Shown here piece by piece: positions 1-9,200 of a DNA stretch of 18,962 nt. The notes beneath the pieces were generated by a model, which was not told the origin of the DNA, ran no database searches, and worked only from the letters and a program-made list of their open reading frames with translations. Source of the DNA: Fusarium oxysporum f. sp. lycopersici 4287 (taxonomy: Eukaryota; Ascomycota; Sordariomycetes; Hypocreales; Nectriaceae). The translations under genes and the position numbers were made by a program. Every line of letters begins with the position of its first letter. Position 1 is the stretch's first letter. The stretch is taken from contig NC_030991.1 of assembly GCF_000149955.1 (NCBI RefSeq), positions 4,570,976 to 4,589,937 on the forward strand, in the 5' to 3' direction.

Positions 1-385
1 CTCGAAGTCAGTTTTGGATCTGTTTCGATGGCGAAGCGAGAGAAAACGGAGATATGGCAGGCTGCGATGTATTCGTCAAGTGTCGTGAGTCGTGTTTGTT
101 CCTCTGACGCTTCGGCGCGTTCCTGTTCCTTCTCGGCGCGTTGCTGTTCCCTCTCGGCGCGTTGCCGCTCTTCTTGTCGTTCTCTCTCCGCTTCCTCGGC
201 GCGTTGCTGTTCCCTCTCGGCACGTTGTCGCTCTTCTTGTCGTTCTCTCTCCGCTTCCTCGGCGCGTTGCTGTTCCTTCTCGGCGCGTGCTGTTCCTTCT
301 CGGCGCGTTGCCGCTCCTCCTTCGCGCGCTGCTCGGCTTCTCGTAGGAGTCTTGTCAACTCTTCTACACTCAATGATCGATCCAT
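1..385 (-). pseudogene. N-terminal part of a coiled-coil / kinase-like multicopy family gene, frameshifted, runs off the left edge
   Basis: The gene starts with ATG at 385 and reads MDRSLSVEELTRLLREAEQR, then a highly charged helix rich in A, E, R and Q. Around 287-288 one base is missing relative to the neighbouring repeat copies (GCGTGCTG where the others have GCGTTGCTG), and the frame is lost. In the shifted frame the helix resumes and leads into T-T-L-D-E-Y-I-A-A-C-H near 60-85, then on to base 1. From memory, MDRSLSVEEL followed by a coiled coil and TTLDEYIAACH opens a large family of Fusarium proteins whose C-terminal half is protein-kinase-like; this was not searched. The kinase part would lie left of the window. 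The break may be a true mutation or a read error in a repeat. The open frame past the break is rich in R and N and looks like out-of-frame repeat. Function unknown. Confidence 0.7.
141..287. repeat. 63-bp tandem repeat inside the coiled-coil gene
   Basis: The string TTGCTGTTCC recurs at 141, 204 and 267, a period of exactly 63 bp with two full units and part of a third. 63 bp is 21 codons, or three heptads, so unit gain or loss would lengthen the coiled coil without breaking its register. The copies differ at only a few bases. Confidence 0.85.
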
Positions 386-704
386 GATATGTGGGATTGA
401 TGTCGAGATGAGGATCGATTTTGAAGCGTGGATATTTGCATCACAAACGGGTGTTTTTGTTTTGGAGCTCGGCCTAATTAAAGTGGAGCCCCATCACGTT
501 GCGAAGGGTTCCCAGGCCGGAAATCATTTTGAGGCACGGGCCCCACCTTGGCAGATCTCGGCCATGCCTGGCGTAATAAAGTTCATTCATTAGGGTCCCA
601 CAAAGCCACTGATCAGAGATATCAACAGTCCAACTCTTATCGAGGTAATTTTACGGTCAGCTTTCTGGCTTGATAACACTTTTGTTGGCCTTATATCTTA
701 TTCA
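386..704. other. 5' flank of the left-edge gene, no gene seen
   Basis: This stretch lies upstream of the minus-strand gene at 1-385 and would hold its promoter and leader. I see no open frame with coding character, no RNA gene and no clear TATA element. Confidence 0.5.
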
Positions 705-716
705 TTTCTTTCTTTC

Positions 717-748
<32 letters not shown>

Positions 749-767
749 TTTTTTCTTTCTTTTTTTT
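705..767. repeat. CTTT microsatellite / pyrimidine tract
   Basis: Roughly 60 bases consist of TTTC repeats with longer T runs, so one strand is pure pyrimidine and the other pure purine. It lies about 320 bp upstream of the left-edge start codon. Its length is likely to be polymorphic and error-prone in assembly. Confidence 0.9.
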
Positions 768-1465
768 CCCTTTCGTTGAGGCTTGAGTCCTGACGCGACG
801 GATAAAACTCACAAGCGGCCTACCATGAGTTGCGACAATCGCATTGACTTCGTGTCCTCGCTTCCGGGATAGGACGGACTAAGGACGGTAGTTAGTGGTT
901 TCTCGAAATTCAATTCTACTCCTGGTCAAAGAACAAGTCTGCCCCCCGTATTGTGAGGAAAAAATATATCAATTTGTCGCAGGGTAGGCATTAGTAATCT
1001 AGCTATGGCAATTGATAGGGGGGCATGACGAATTGATACGCGGGCATGATCCTTAGGGGGGCATGACTTTTTATAACACCTGATTCGTCAATTTCGTTTT
1101 TGTTAGTGTCGGCAGAATTCTGTCAGAGCTTCCTAAGTACCTCGTGTTGCATATGCCTCTCCCAGATTGTCACACGAGTGCACCACAAGAGTCAGGGGTG
1201 TTACAGATCTGTTGCAGGTTCGGCAGGTCTAGTATCGTAGCCTCTCCTCGTCAAATATAATGAGGACGAAGAAGACGAGGGGACAGGGATGAATCAATCA
1301 ATAATCTGTTCTTCATCTTGAAATCATCATTCATCTTGACTTACCACCCTCGTATCCGACACCTCGAGCTTAGCTCGCCCTTAATCTTACCTTGGTAACC
1401 AATGCGACGCCATCAAGTTTTCTCTCCATCAGCAAGCTATCCACTCCTGAGTCTCTCAATCCTCG
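768..1465. other. Intergenic region between divergent gene remnants
   Basis: No convincing gene. The only structure noticed is a cluster near 1018-1068 in which GGGCATGA occurs three times within about 45 bp. The genes on either side point away from each other, so promoters for both could lie here. Confidence 0.4.
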
Positions 1466-2065
1466 ATGATTAGAACCTTCACCACGTCCCAATCTGAGCC
1501 TCCTTCCAGCTCAGAGAGCAATCCGAGATGCCGAACTCGCAGTCCTAGTCCTAGCGATCAATTGCACGCCCGAAAACGACGGCGGCAGAGCCGACAATCC
1601 AGGTTCAGCCCGCCGTTACTCGCGAATAGACCTCGCTCAGCGAGCAGCATTGGAACAAGTATCAGCCAATATTACGGAGTCGGCGACGAAGATACACTCG
1701 GAAATCTCTTCGCATCTTATCCACAGACCTTTTCAACCGCTCCACAGCCCCATGGATCGCAAGGGCTTCATGAGCCATCATGGGAGCTCCGTTTCGATTA
1801 CGAGATACACCTTTCGAATGACTTCCTAACCCAAGGAAGACGGCAGCAGCGAGTCAGAATCCCTATACCAGGGCCAGAAACCGACCCACTACCTTCCTCC
1901 TCTCCGCCTCAATCAGCACGGGAGCAATCGTCACCCACAAAGGCCGAGTTTCAATCTGCCCTGAAGCTAGTACGAGACGTGATTGGGACGGATCGGAAGC
2001 TTACCCTGAGCTCGCTCGGTCATACGAGCGAGTACGCCAATGGCGAGAGAAATGGGGTTACTCGC
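1466..2065 (+). pseudogene. Truncated hypothetical gene, cut off by the LTR of copia element 1
   Basis: ATG at 1466 opens a frame of 200 codons. The N-terminal half is low complexity, rich in S, P and R, with a basic stretch RKRRRQSRQSR (about residues 37-47) that could be a nuclear localisation signal. The stop codon TGA at 2066-2068 is formed by the first bases of the LTR that begins at 2066, so the protein end is an insertion product. From about 1985 to 2065 another frame reads more like protein (acidic and aromatic, ending W-R-E-K-W-G-Y-S-L) than the annotated frame, which suggests one base was lost near 1985. I do not recognise the family. The rest of the gene would lie beyond the element, in or past the gap. 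Confidence 0.5.
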
Positions 2066-2201
2066 TGATGAAACAAAAATGGGTTCATTGTGTTGTTATA
2101 TGTTCTAAGTTACATGTGCCTGAGAGGAGCACAGCTCCTTAAATAGTATCCACATCCTAGCCACCAGTAGGTCGGACCACCTTAGCCACACTGTCTCAAC
2201 A
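2066..2201 (-). repeat. 3' LTR of copia element 1
   Basis: Read on the element strand (minus), it begins TGTTGAGACAG at 2201 and ends TTTCATCA at 2066, so it has the TG...CA ends of an LTR, 136 bp long. It directly follows the polypurine tract CTCGAGTGGGAG (2213-2202). A TATTTAAG element sits inside and may be the promoter. The inner boundary is well fixed by the polypurine tract. The outer boundary rests on the TG...CA rule and on likeness to the end of the element 2 LTR (TTTCAACA). No second copy is present because the 5' end is lost at the gap. Confidence 0.65.
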
Positions 2202-2213
2202 CTCCCACTCGAG
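2202..2213 (-). promoter_or_regulatory. Polypurine tract of copia element 1
   Basis: CTCGAGTGGGAG on the minus strand abuts the TGTTG start of the LTR. This is the expected plus-strand primer position. The same 12 bases occur at the same place in element 2. Confidence 0.75.
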
Positions 2214-2309
2214 CTGCTGTTGGGCTTGATGTGCACGCCTGTCGAGCCTCGTTAAAACCCCAAAAACACCTTCGTGGGTGAAAACTGCAGGGAAAGAGCT
2301 ATCTCGGCA

Positions 2310-2875
2310 TGGGCGCTCAGGATCTCTTAATGGTCTCGTGCAATCTTGGGGCAGTGGGTCTTCTTCTGTCCGCAGAAGATCTCCTTCCAAGTTCATTTTT
2401 GCACCTTTCCTCTGTGTCCGATGCAATCCTGAACTTGTTGGTCTTCTTGTCCACAGAAGATCTCCCACTGAAGCCCATCTTTGCACGGTCTCGCAAGCTT
2501 TCTTGGGACTGCAGGTCTTCTTCTGCCCACAGAAGATCTCCTGCCTATGCCCATCTCTGCAGGTCTTGCGATCTTGTGATTGCAGGTCTTCTATCCGCAG
2601 AAGATCTCCTGCCTACATCCGTCTCTGCAGGTCTTGAAATCTTTCTTGAAATTGCAGTTCTCCTGTCCATGATAGGTCTCCCACTTCAGTCCATCTTTGC
2701 ACGTTCCTCACGCTAGGCACAACCTTGAGATCGTGGCTTTCCTTCTACTTGCTTAGAAGCTCTCCCACTCTACCTCATCTTTGCGCCTTCTTCGCGTTTC
2801 CGTGCAATCTTAGATCTGTGGGTCTCCTGTCTGTCCATGGCAGGTCTCCTGTTTTGGTTCATCTCTGCACCTTCT
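2310..2875. repeat. Degenerate tandem array of hairpin units in the 3' non-coding region of element 1
   Basis: About seven units spaced 68-84 bp are centred near 2374, 2455, 2531, 2599, 2671, 2755 and 2839. Each contains a variant of AGGTCTTCT, a 4-8 base loop, and AGAAGATCTCC, which can fold into a stem of about nine pairs, followed by a variant of CCCATCTTTGCAC. The middle copies are the best preserved. The array fills the space between the end of the pol gene and the polypurine tract. No coding function is visible. Confidence 0.75.
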
Positions 2876-4524
2876 CATGGTCGTCGTTCTTTGAGACCTA
2901 GTGCTTTTCTAAACTGTAGGAAACGATCCTTTGGTAAAGCCTTTGTTAGGCCGTCGGCCACTTGTTTGCCTGTTGGAATGTACTGGAACTCAACGGTTCC
3001 ATCATTGACTTTCTCTCTGCAGTAATGATGCTGAATATCAATGTGCTTGGTTCTTGTATGGAACTGCGGATTCTTCGACATCGCGATTGCTCCTTGGTTG
3101 TCCCCGAAGATTACAGTTGTCTTTAGTTCTGGAACCTCCCTGTATTCTTTCAATAGCTCTTGGAGCAGGCCTCGCAGCCAGACTGCTTCCTTTGCGGCTG
3201 CGGTTTGCCCCATGTATTCTGCTTCACATGAGGACAGGGCCACTGTTCTTTGTCTCTTCGAGCTCCAACTGATAGCGCCCGTACCAAGGTTGAACACATA
3301 TCCAGACGTTGATCTTCGAGTCTCCAGGTCTCCCGCCCAATCCGAGTCGGTGTAGCCGAGAAGAGGTTGCAGTTCACCCTGGTACACCAGTTCCAGATTT
3401 TGCGATCCCTTGAGGTATCGAAAGATACGCTTGACAGCTGTTTGATGCTCATTGGTTGGGTTCCCTAGGTGTCGACTGCATAAGGAGACAGCAAAGGCAA
3501 TGTCGGGTCTCGTCCCAAGCATGAGATACATCAGGGATCCAATCGCCTTGGCATACCATTCTTTGAGTTCGTCGGTTGCCTTGTAGCCTGAGTCTGGTTC
3601 TCCGAACTTGCTTGTCGAAACTGGTGTGGCATTGGGGGCGCACTGGTCCAGTCCAAAGTCTCTAAGTACTTTCTCTAGGTAGGTTGTCTGCGACAAGAAA
3701 ATCGATCGGGTTGCTCTGTCTCTTCTTAGCGACATGCCTAGGTAATATTTGCATGGACCCAGGTCCGTCATCTTGAACTTGTTGCACAGAGCTTGTTTGA
3801 CCGCCACGATCTCGTCCTTGGAGGGCCCGGCAATAAGTAGATCGTCCACATAGACCGCAATGAACGTGTGACCTTTCACAAAGACTCCCATATCCGAAAG
3901 CAAAGGCTTGAACCCTAGGGTCGCGAGGAATGTCGAGAGAGTCTCGTACCACACCCTTGGTGCTTGCTTCAGTCCATACAAGGCTCTCAAGAGCTTGCAG
4001 ACTCTCCCACTTCCATCGTCGAATCCTTCCGGTTGCTGGACGTATATCTCCTCGTTTACGAGGCCATAGAGGAATGCTGTCTTGACATCCATTTGTTCCA
4101 GTTCCAAATCAAGCGCTGCCGCAATGGCGAATATCATCTTGTAGCTCATCGGCTTGACAACAGAGGCGAAGGTTTCGTTGAAGTCAATTCCTTCCCTTTG
4201 CTCGAATCCTCTCACAACAAAGCGAGCTTTGTGCCGCAGAACTTGCCCATTTTCTCCTCTTTTGAGCTTAAACACCCATTTGCCTCGAAGGACCTTTCGT
4301 CCTGGGGGAAGCGTGACTAAGGTCCAGACACCATTCTCGACCAGAGATCCGTGTTCATCCTTCAATCCTCCCCACCAGAGTTTTCCATGTACACCCTGCG
4401 TGGCTTCCCTGAAGGTTCTTGGTTCGGACTGATCGATATCGCGAGCGACTAGGTACAGTTGTTCTGCAACTGTTGCTAGGAAGGCGAAGTTTGTGCTGGC
4501 CAGTATGTATCTCGATGGAAGCTG
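2875..4524 (-). CDS. Copia Pol fragment: reverse transcriptase and RNase H, 5' end lost in gap
   Basis: The frame is open from the gap edge at 4524 to TGA at 2877-2875, about 549 codons, with no internal stop. The reverse transcriptase part has the copia landmarks: LRGKWVFKLKRG, the F-A-S-V-V-K-P block, the QMDVKTAFLYG block, and the catalytic YVDDLLIAGPS near 3836-3853. The RNase H part has YTDSDWAGD, CEAEYMG, GDNQGAI and the TKHIDI box, so all three acidic catalytic residues are visible. The protein ends 14 residues after the ALPKDRF motif common to the group. It would copy element RNA into DNA and degrade the template. The first in-frame ATG inside the window is not the true start, since the polyprotein begins upstream. 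Confidence 0.9.
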   Translation of the reverse strand, partial: QLPSRYILASTNFAFLATVAEQLYLVARDIDQSEPRTFREATQGVHGKLWWGGLKDEHGSLVENGVWTLVTLPPGRKVLRGKWVFKLKRGENGQVLRHKARFVVRGFEQREGIDFNETFASVVKPMSYKMIFAIAAALDLELEQMDVKTAFLYGLVNEEIYVQQPEGFDDGSGRVCKLLRALYGLKQAPRVWYETLSTFLATLGFKPLLSDMGVFVKGHTFIAVYVDDLLIAGPSKDEIVAVKQALCNKFKMTDLGPCKYYLGMSLRRDRATRSIFLSQTTYLEKVLRDFGLDQCAPNATPVSTSKFGEPDSGYKATDELKEWYAKAIGSLMYLMLGTRPDIAFAVSLCSRHLGNPTNEHQTAVKRIFRYLKGSQNLELVYQGELQPLLGYTDSDWAGDLETRRSTSGYVFNLGTGAISWSSKRQRTVALSSCEAEYMGQTAAAKEAVWLRGLLQELLKEYREVPELKTTVIFGDNQGAIAMSKNPQFHTRTKHIDIQHHYCREKVNDGTVEFQYIPTGKQVADGLTKALPKDRFLQFRKALGLKERRP

Positions 4525-4624
4525 NNNNNNNNNNNNNNNNNNNNNNNNNNNNNNNNNNNNNNNNNNNNNNNNNNNNNNNNNNNNNNNNNNNNNNNNNNNN
4601 NNNNNNNNNNNNNNNNNNNNNNNN
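4525..4624. other. Assembly gap of exactly 100 N
   Basis: 100 Ns is a usual placeholder for a gap of unknown size. It removes the 5' part of copia element 1, probably several kilobases, so the true distance between the two sides is unknown. Confidence 0.95.
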
Positions 4625-4649
4625 ATAGCAATTAATAAATAAGACTTAC

Positions 4650-4756
4650 AAATCCTTCACGATGACTTCCGCTTTATCAATAATATGGTCCTCAACAAGG
4701 GAGTTAAGCAAGGCGGGGATAGCTTCCGCAGCGGCTATGGTGTTGTAATGAGGCAT
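4650..4756 (-). CDS. Possible first exon of an unknown gene, remainder lost in the gap
   Basis: On the minus strand an ATG at 4756 opens 35 codons starting MPHYNTIAAAEAIPALLNSL and running into an acidic amphipathic stretch. At 4649-4644 it meets GTAAGT, a perfect fungal 5' splice site, followed by AT-rich sequence up to the gap. If unspliced, a TAA follows at once. Composition (A, E, I, L rich, helix-like) is more protein-like than the surrounding AT-rich DNA. I do not recognise it, and without the next exon this stays a candidate. Confidence 0.3.
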
Positions 4757-5394
4757 TGTACGTTCTTTATAGCCCTAAGATAGAGCAATGCGTTGCAGAT
4801 AGATAATATAATATACATTAAACAGCTAAGCTTACAATGAACCATTATATTACTTCAATTCTATAAATAACAGCTATTTTCGTAGATAAAAGATGAATAC
4901 ACTTACCCACATATGTACACTCACCTATGCCTCTTACATGACGGATATTATTCGCACGACCGGTGGTGCGAAGGTCACGTGATCTTAGGTGCACCATCGG
5001 TCGTGCAGGTATGGCTTCCCCTCGGATAACTAACGTTAGTCAGCAATTGGCCATTGCCTATTTTGCCTCTCGATGGCCATCTTCTACCGTTACGAGACTA
5101 CAACGAGCCTTAAGTTCTATCTGGGCTCGGCACAAATATTTTCACCGTCTGTAATATCGAGAACATCTATTTGACGTAGCTTATTAATTAATTTTAAGAC
5201 GGTTCCTTTGACAGCGGTTGAACACTCAGATCAGAGGTCGGATATCTGCCAAGTTTTCCTTTCCAACCAGGGAAAGAAAATAAAGGAGGGGGCGGAAGAT
5301 ATAAAAGTATACAGTGAGCGAAAGAGATGATGCAGGAGACAGCACTAGGAAAAGGATATCAAAAGTCCACCTCCACATGTAATCAGATAGTGAC
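4757..5394. other. Unique DNA between the gap and copia element 2
   Basis: AT-rich at its left end, with the palindrome cluster at 4953-4999. Near 5301 there is a TATAAAAG motif followed by ATG at 5327, but the frame is cut by the LTR after about 22 codons. I see no supported gene. Confidence 0.4.
4953..4999. repeat. Cluster of short palindromes / inverted repeat
   Basis: CGCACGACCGGTGGTGCG (4953-4970) is an 18-bp near-palindrome. The 16-bp word GCACCATCGGTCGTGC about 15 bp further on is its inverted repeat with one mismatch. Between them lies GGTCACGTGATC, with a CACGTG core, the consensus for basic helix-loop-helix or bZIP factors. It could be a strong hairpin, a factor-binding site or a transposon end. 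Confidence 0.55.
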
Positions 5395-5554
5395 TGTTGA
5401 AATGGGAAGATTCATATTTTTTTTTTTTTTTTTTCATTCAAAATATGCAGTAGGAGAACTACTGGTTATGTACAGGCACCACCTCCGTGGAATGTTCCAA
5501 CTTGTTCCACACCTTGCCACCGACTTGGTCGTCTCACATTTGTGATCTCCAACA
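5395..5554 (-). repeat. 3' LTR of copia element 2
   Basis: 160 bp, beginning TGTTGAAATGGG and ending CTCCAACA in window orientation, with TGTTG/CAACA inverted ends. It differs from the other LTR by a T tract (18 T here against T7-A-T5) and by one substitution at 5500 (A against C). Confidence 0.95.
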
Positions 5555-5566
5555 CTCCCACTCGAG
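5555..5566 (-). promoter_or_regulatory. Polypurine tract of copia element 2
   Basis: CTCGAGTGGGAG on the minus strand lies immediately before the 3' LTR start TGTTGGAG, as expected for plus-strand priming. Identical to the tract in element 1. Confidence 0.8.
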
Positions 5567-6262
5567 CAAGACGGTGGGTACCTGGACTTATCTAAGATCT
5601 CAGCAACCTCATTAAAACCTTAAAACACCTTCGTGGGTGAAAGAGGAAAGAGTGTTGCTGAACCCGTCAAGGCTCGACACAGTCCTGGGCGCGTAGGGAA
5701 TATTGTCTTAGATATGACAAGGCTCCCACTGCAGCCCATATCTGTGTCATCCTCGATGAGCGCTGTATGCGCTTCTCATACTTCCCGGCCTCAGTCCACT
5801 GAATACAGCCCCGGGGCCTTTGAGTTCATCTTTTGCCGGATCCATTACGCCATGTTAGCAGCCGACGATTGTGCCGACTCTCGCTCCTGTCCTTGGTGCT
5901 CGTTGCGATAACTGCGGCTGCTAGCAGTACCAAGGTCCATGATCCAGTTCGGGACTTGCAACCCATGCAGCTTTCCTTCCCGGCTTTGATCCGCTGAATA
6001 CAGCCCCCATAGCCTTCGAGTCGTCTTTTGCCAGATCTTTAGGAGACTTGGTCTGGTCAGGAATTGCAACCCATGCGGCCAGGTCACTGTTGACCTTCTA
6101 GCGGTAGTTGGAGTGAGTTAGACGAGCTGCCATTGTTTGTGATAATCGGGCGGTAGACTCCCACTGGATCCTCGCGCAGTGGGCTAGGGGTAACATCTGT
6201 TGAATGTGTTCCAGAGATCGCACAGCTTCGTAGCGTGGATCCCCTTTCTGGCCCGAATAGTT
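5567..6262. other. 3' non-coding region of copia element 2 with direct repeats
   Basis: About 700 bp between the end of pol and the polypurine tract. A unit of about 61 bp occurs twice, at 5782-5842 and 5976-6037 (194 bp apart), sharing CTGAATACAGCCCC and TCTTTTGCC. A shorter word, TTGCAACCCATGC, recurs near 5956 and 6063. At 5607-5642 lies a block shared with element 1 (2247-2284). No open frame looks coding. Confidence 0.6.
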
Positions 6263-9200
6263 TTACTCGTCCGATCCGACAACTCCCAGAGCCTTCCGGA
6301 ACAACTGAAAACGATCCTTGGGAAGTGCTTTTGTGAGTCCATCAGCCACTTGTTTGTCGGTCGGGATATAGTTCATCTCAACTTCTCCGCTGGCCGTCTT
6401 TTCTCGCACAAAGTGCTCCTGAATCGCAATGTGCTTTGTGCGGGAGTGGTATTGGGGGTTCTTAGTCATTGCAATTGCCCCTTGGTTGTCTCCGTAAATA
6501 ATTGTGGCAGCGATTTGGTCTGTGGCGTTTAGACCTCCCAGTAGTTCTTTTAGCAAGGTTCGCAGCCAGATGGCTTCCTTGGTTGCCTGTGTCTGCCCCA
6601 TGTATTCAGCTTCACATGTAGACAGCGCCACTGATTGCTGTCGCTTTGCGGCCCAGCTTATCGCACCGCTGCCAACGTTGAAGATGTATCCCGCAGTGGA
6701 TCTTCTAGTCTCAGTGTCTCCGGCCCAGTCCGAGTCCGTGTAGCCCGTCAACGGGCGAATATCCCCTCGGAACTCGAGCTTGAAGTCACAGGTTCCTCGT
6801 AGGTACCTCATTATGCGCTTCACTGCGGCTTCCTGGGCCTTAGTGGGATTTGCGAGATAGCGGCTGCATAGGGAGACGCCGAATGCAATGTCTGGTCTGG
6901 TCCCTAGCATTGCGTACATCAGACATCCGATTGCTTTAGCGTACCAGTGCTTGCGATCTGAGTGAGTGTCTCCATCGTCAAGGGCGGGCTCTAGCTTCGC
7001 TGTTGCCACTGGGGTCGCAGTCGGTTTGGAGTCCCATAGTCCGAATTCCTTCAGGACTTTCTCAATGTACCCCTTTTGCGAGAGGCTCAGTCTCCGCTCT
7101 CTGCGGTTCCGAGCAATGGACATCCCTAGGTAGAAGTGACAAGGCCCCAGGTCTGTCATGCTGAACCGCTGGTTGAGGCTTTGTTTGATCATCTCGATGT
7201 CCCTTTTTGATGGTCCTGCGATGAGCAGGTCGTCCACGTAAACGGCAATGTAGGTTTGGCCATTGACGAAGACACCCATGTCGGAAACGAGAGGCTGGAA
7301 TCCCTGCTCTTGGAGGAATAAAGAGAGAGTCTGGTACCATATCCTAGGTGATTGCTTCAACCCGTATAAGGCTTTTCGTAGTTTCCAGACTCTTCCGGTT
7401 CCGTCATCGAAGCCCTCTGGTTGCCCAACGTAGGTCTCTTCGTCGATATTCCCGTAGAGAAAGGCAGTTTTGACATCCATTTGTTCGAGCTCGAGGTCAA
7501 GCGCTGCGGCTATAGCAAACATTGCCTTGTAAGTCATAGGCTTGACGACCGAGGCAAACGTCTCGTTGTAGTCGACTCCTTCTTGTTGCTCGAAGCCTCG
7601 GACCACGTAGCGTGCTTTGAACCGCAGGATTTCTCCATTAGCTCCCCTCTTGAGTTTGAATACCCACTTCCCCCTTAGTGCCTTCCGGTCTGGTGGCAGC
7701 TTTGCCAAGGTGTAGACTCCGTTCTCCTTAATGGAGTCCATCTCGGCTGTCATTCCCTTGAGCCAGTCCTCCCACTGAAGGGAATCTTGGGCTTCCTTTA
7801 TCGTTCGGGGCTCCGCCTCATCTTCCAAGGAAGCCGCAAGATTGACGTGGGCGCACACGAGGTTTGTGAGAGTATTGGTTCCTAAGAGCAGGTACCTTGA
7901 AGGAAGCTTTGCCTTGGTCGATCTCTGCGAGACTCGGAGCTCTTCGTCCCAGTCTGTCGGCCCGGTCGAGTCATGATGAGGCTCGGATGTTCGTACATGA
8001 ATAGTGCCTGTTTCATCCTCCGGTATGATCTCTTCAACCTGTGGGATGGCATCGTGTCGTGGAGGAGCTGCTTTCTTGGGTGAAGGTTCTGGCTCTGGAT
8101 ACAAGGTAGGTCCCTCGCTTCTCGTTCTCTTCGATCCAGTAGGTGTTCCTGTTGCCTCGTGAAAGCTGGATTCGTCGAAGATGACATTGTTGGCGATGAA
8201 GACTCGGCTATTGTTGTCTACGACAATGTAGTTACTGGAGCCTTGATATCCAAGAAGTCGACACTGAATCGTCTTTGCACGAAGCTTTTGTCTCTTGGCG
8301 GATGGCAATATGGCCCATCCATTTGCACCAATAACGCGGAGATGAGAGAGGTCTGGCTTGTCTCCGAACCACGCCTCATAGGGCGTCTTGTTCAGGGCCT
8401 TGCTAGGGCTTCTATTCCGTATATACACGGCCGCGTAGAGGATATAGGGCCAGAGCTTTCGCGGCAGGTTCGATCGCTCGAGTGTGGGTGTAACCTTTTC
8501 TTGAAGCACACGATTAAAGGCCTCCGCAATCCCATTCTGCTCATGCTGATCGGTCGCAGTATAGTAGATGCTGATGCCCTTGTTGTCGCAGAAGATGCAT
8601 AGCTGGTCACTGCGGTTTTCGCCACCCTGGTCAACGTGAAGGTAATGGCACCGACGTTTCCGGCCTCTCATACGTGTCGACGAAATATTTGAAACACCTT
8701 GTGAACTCAGACTTTTCCCTGACCGCGTATGCCCAGCCCATGCGGGTAAAGTCGTCGACGAAGACAACCCAATATCGTGAGCCGTCATAGGCAGCGTCTG
8801 GAAACGGCCCTGCAATGTCTGCATGGACGCATTCTAGCGGGTACGTCCCTTTCCGGATTGACTTTTGGTGCGGGCGCTCTTTCTGTTTTCCAACTATGCA
8901 AGGTTCGCAATTTTCTCCGCGTAGAATCGGATGGATACCGTGCGCCATTCCCCTCAGGGCCTTGATTCCGCTCTCGCTTAGATGTCCAAGTCTTTCGTGC
9001 CATATTTGAAGTTCGGGGTCGCCAATAACAAGTGACGCCAAGGCAGCGTTGATCGCTTCGTCTGGTTGGTCCACGACATAGATCCCTAATCGTACAGTTG
9101 CTGTCAGGATTACTCGATTGTCGTATGCCACCCTGGCTTGGTTGTCGCCGAAAGAGACTTTTGCCCCCTTCCTTGTTAAGGCAGATATCGAAACAAGGTT

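Larger units (their letters stand above)
2066..4524 (-). mobile_element. Ty1/copia LTR retrotransposon 1, 3' part only
   Basis: In element order (right to left) this holds reverse transcriptase and RNase H, a 3' non-coding region with hairpin repeats, a polypurine tract and the 3' LTR. Gag, protease, integrase and the 5' LTR are not present; the element runs into the N gap at 4525. Order RT then RNase H, the YVDD motif and the protein sequence put it in the copia superfamily. It is related to element 2 but clearly diverged, so they are two families and not two copies of one element. It inserted into the gene at 1466. Confidence 0.85.

Noticed and set aside
92..593. Plus-strand open frames rich in R, S, L and F
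   Set aside because: They are the antisense of the coiled-coil repeat; composition comes from the repeat and not from selection as protein.
2310..2875. CRISPR-like array
   Set aside because: The repeats are degenerate, contain no unique spacers of even length, lie in a eukaryotic retrotransposon and have no cas genes.
4419..4628. Plus-strand frame running into the N run
   Set aside because: Half of it is N, and the remainder is antisense to the copia pol gene.
4963..5154. 63-codon plus-strand frame after the palindrome cluster
   Set aside because: Short, no recognised motif, no intron or promoter support.
5327..5545. ATG-started frame after a TATAAAAG motif, running into the LTR
   Set aside because: Only about 22 codons precede the LTR, and the rest is LTR with a poly-Phe run from the T tract.
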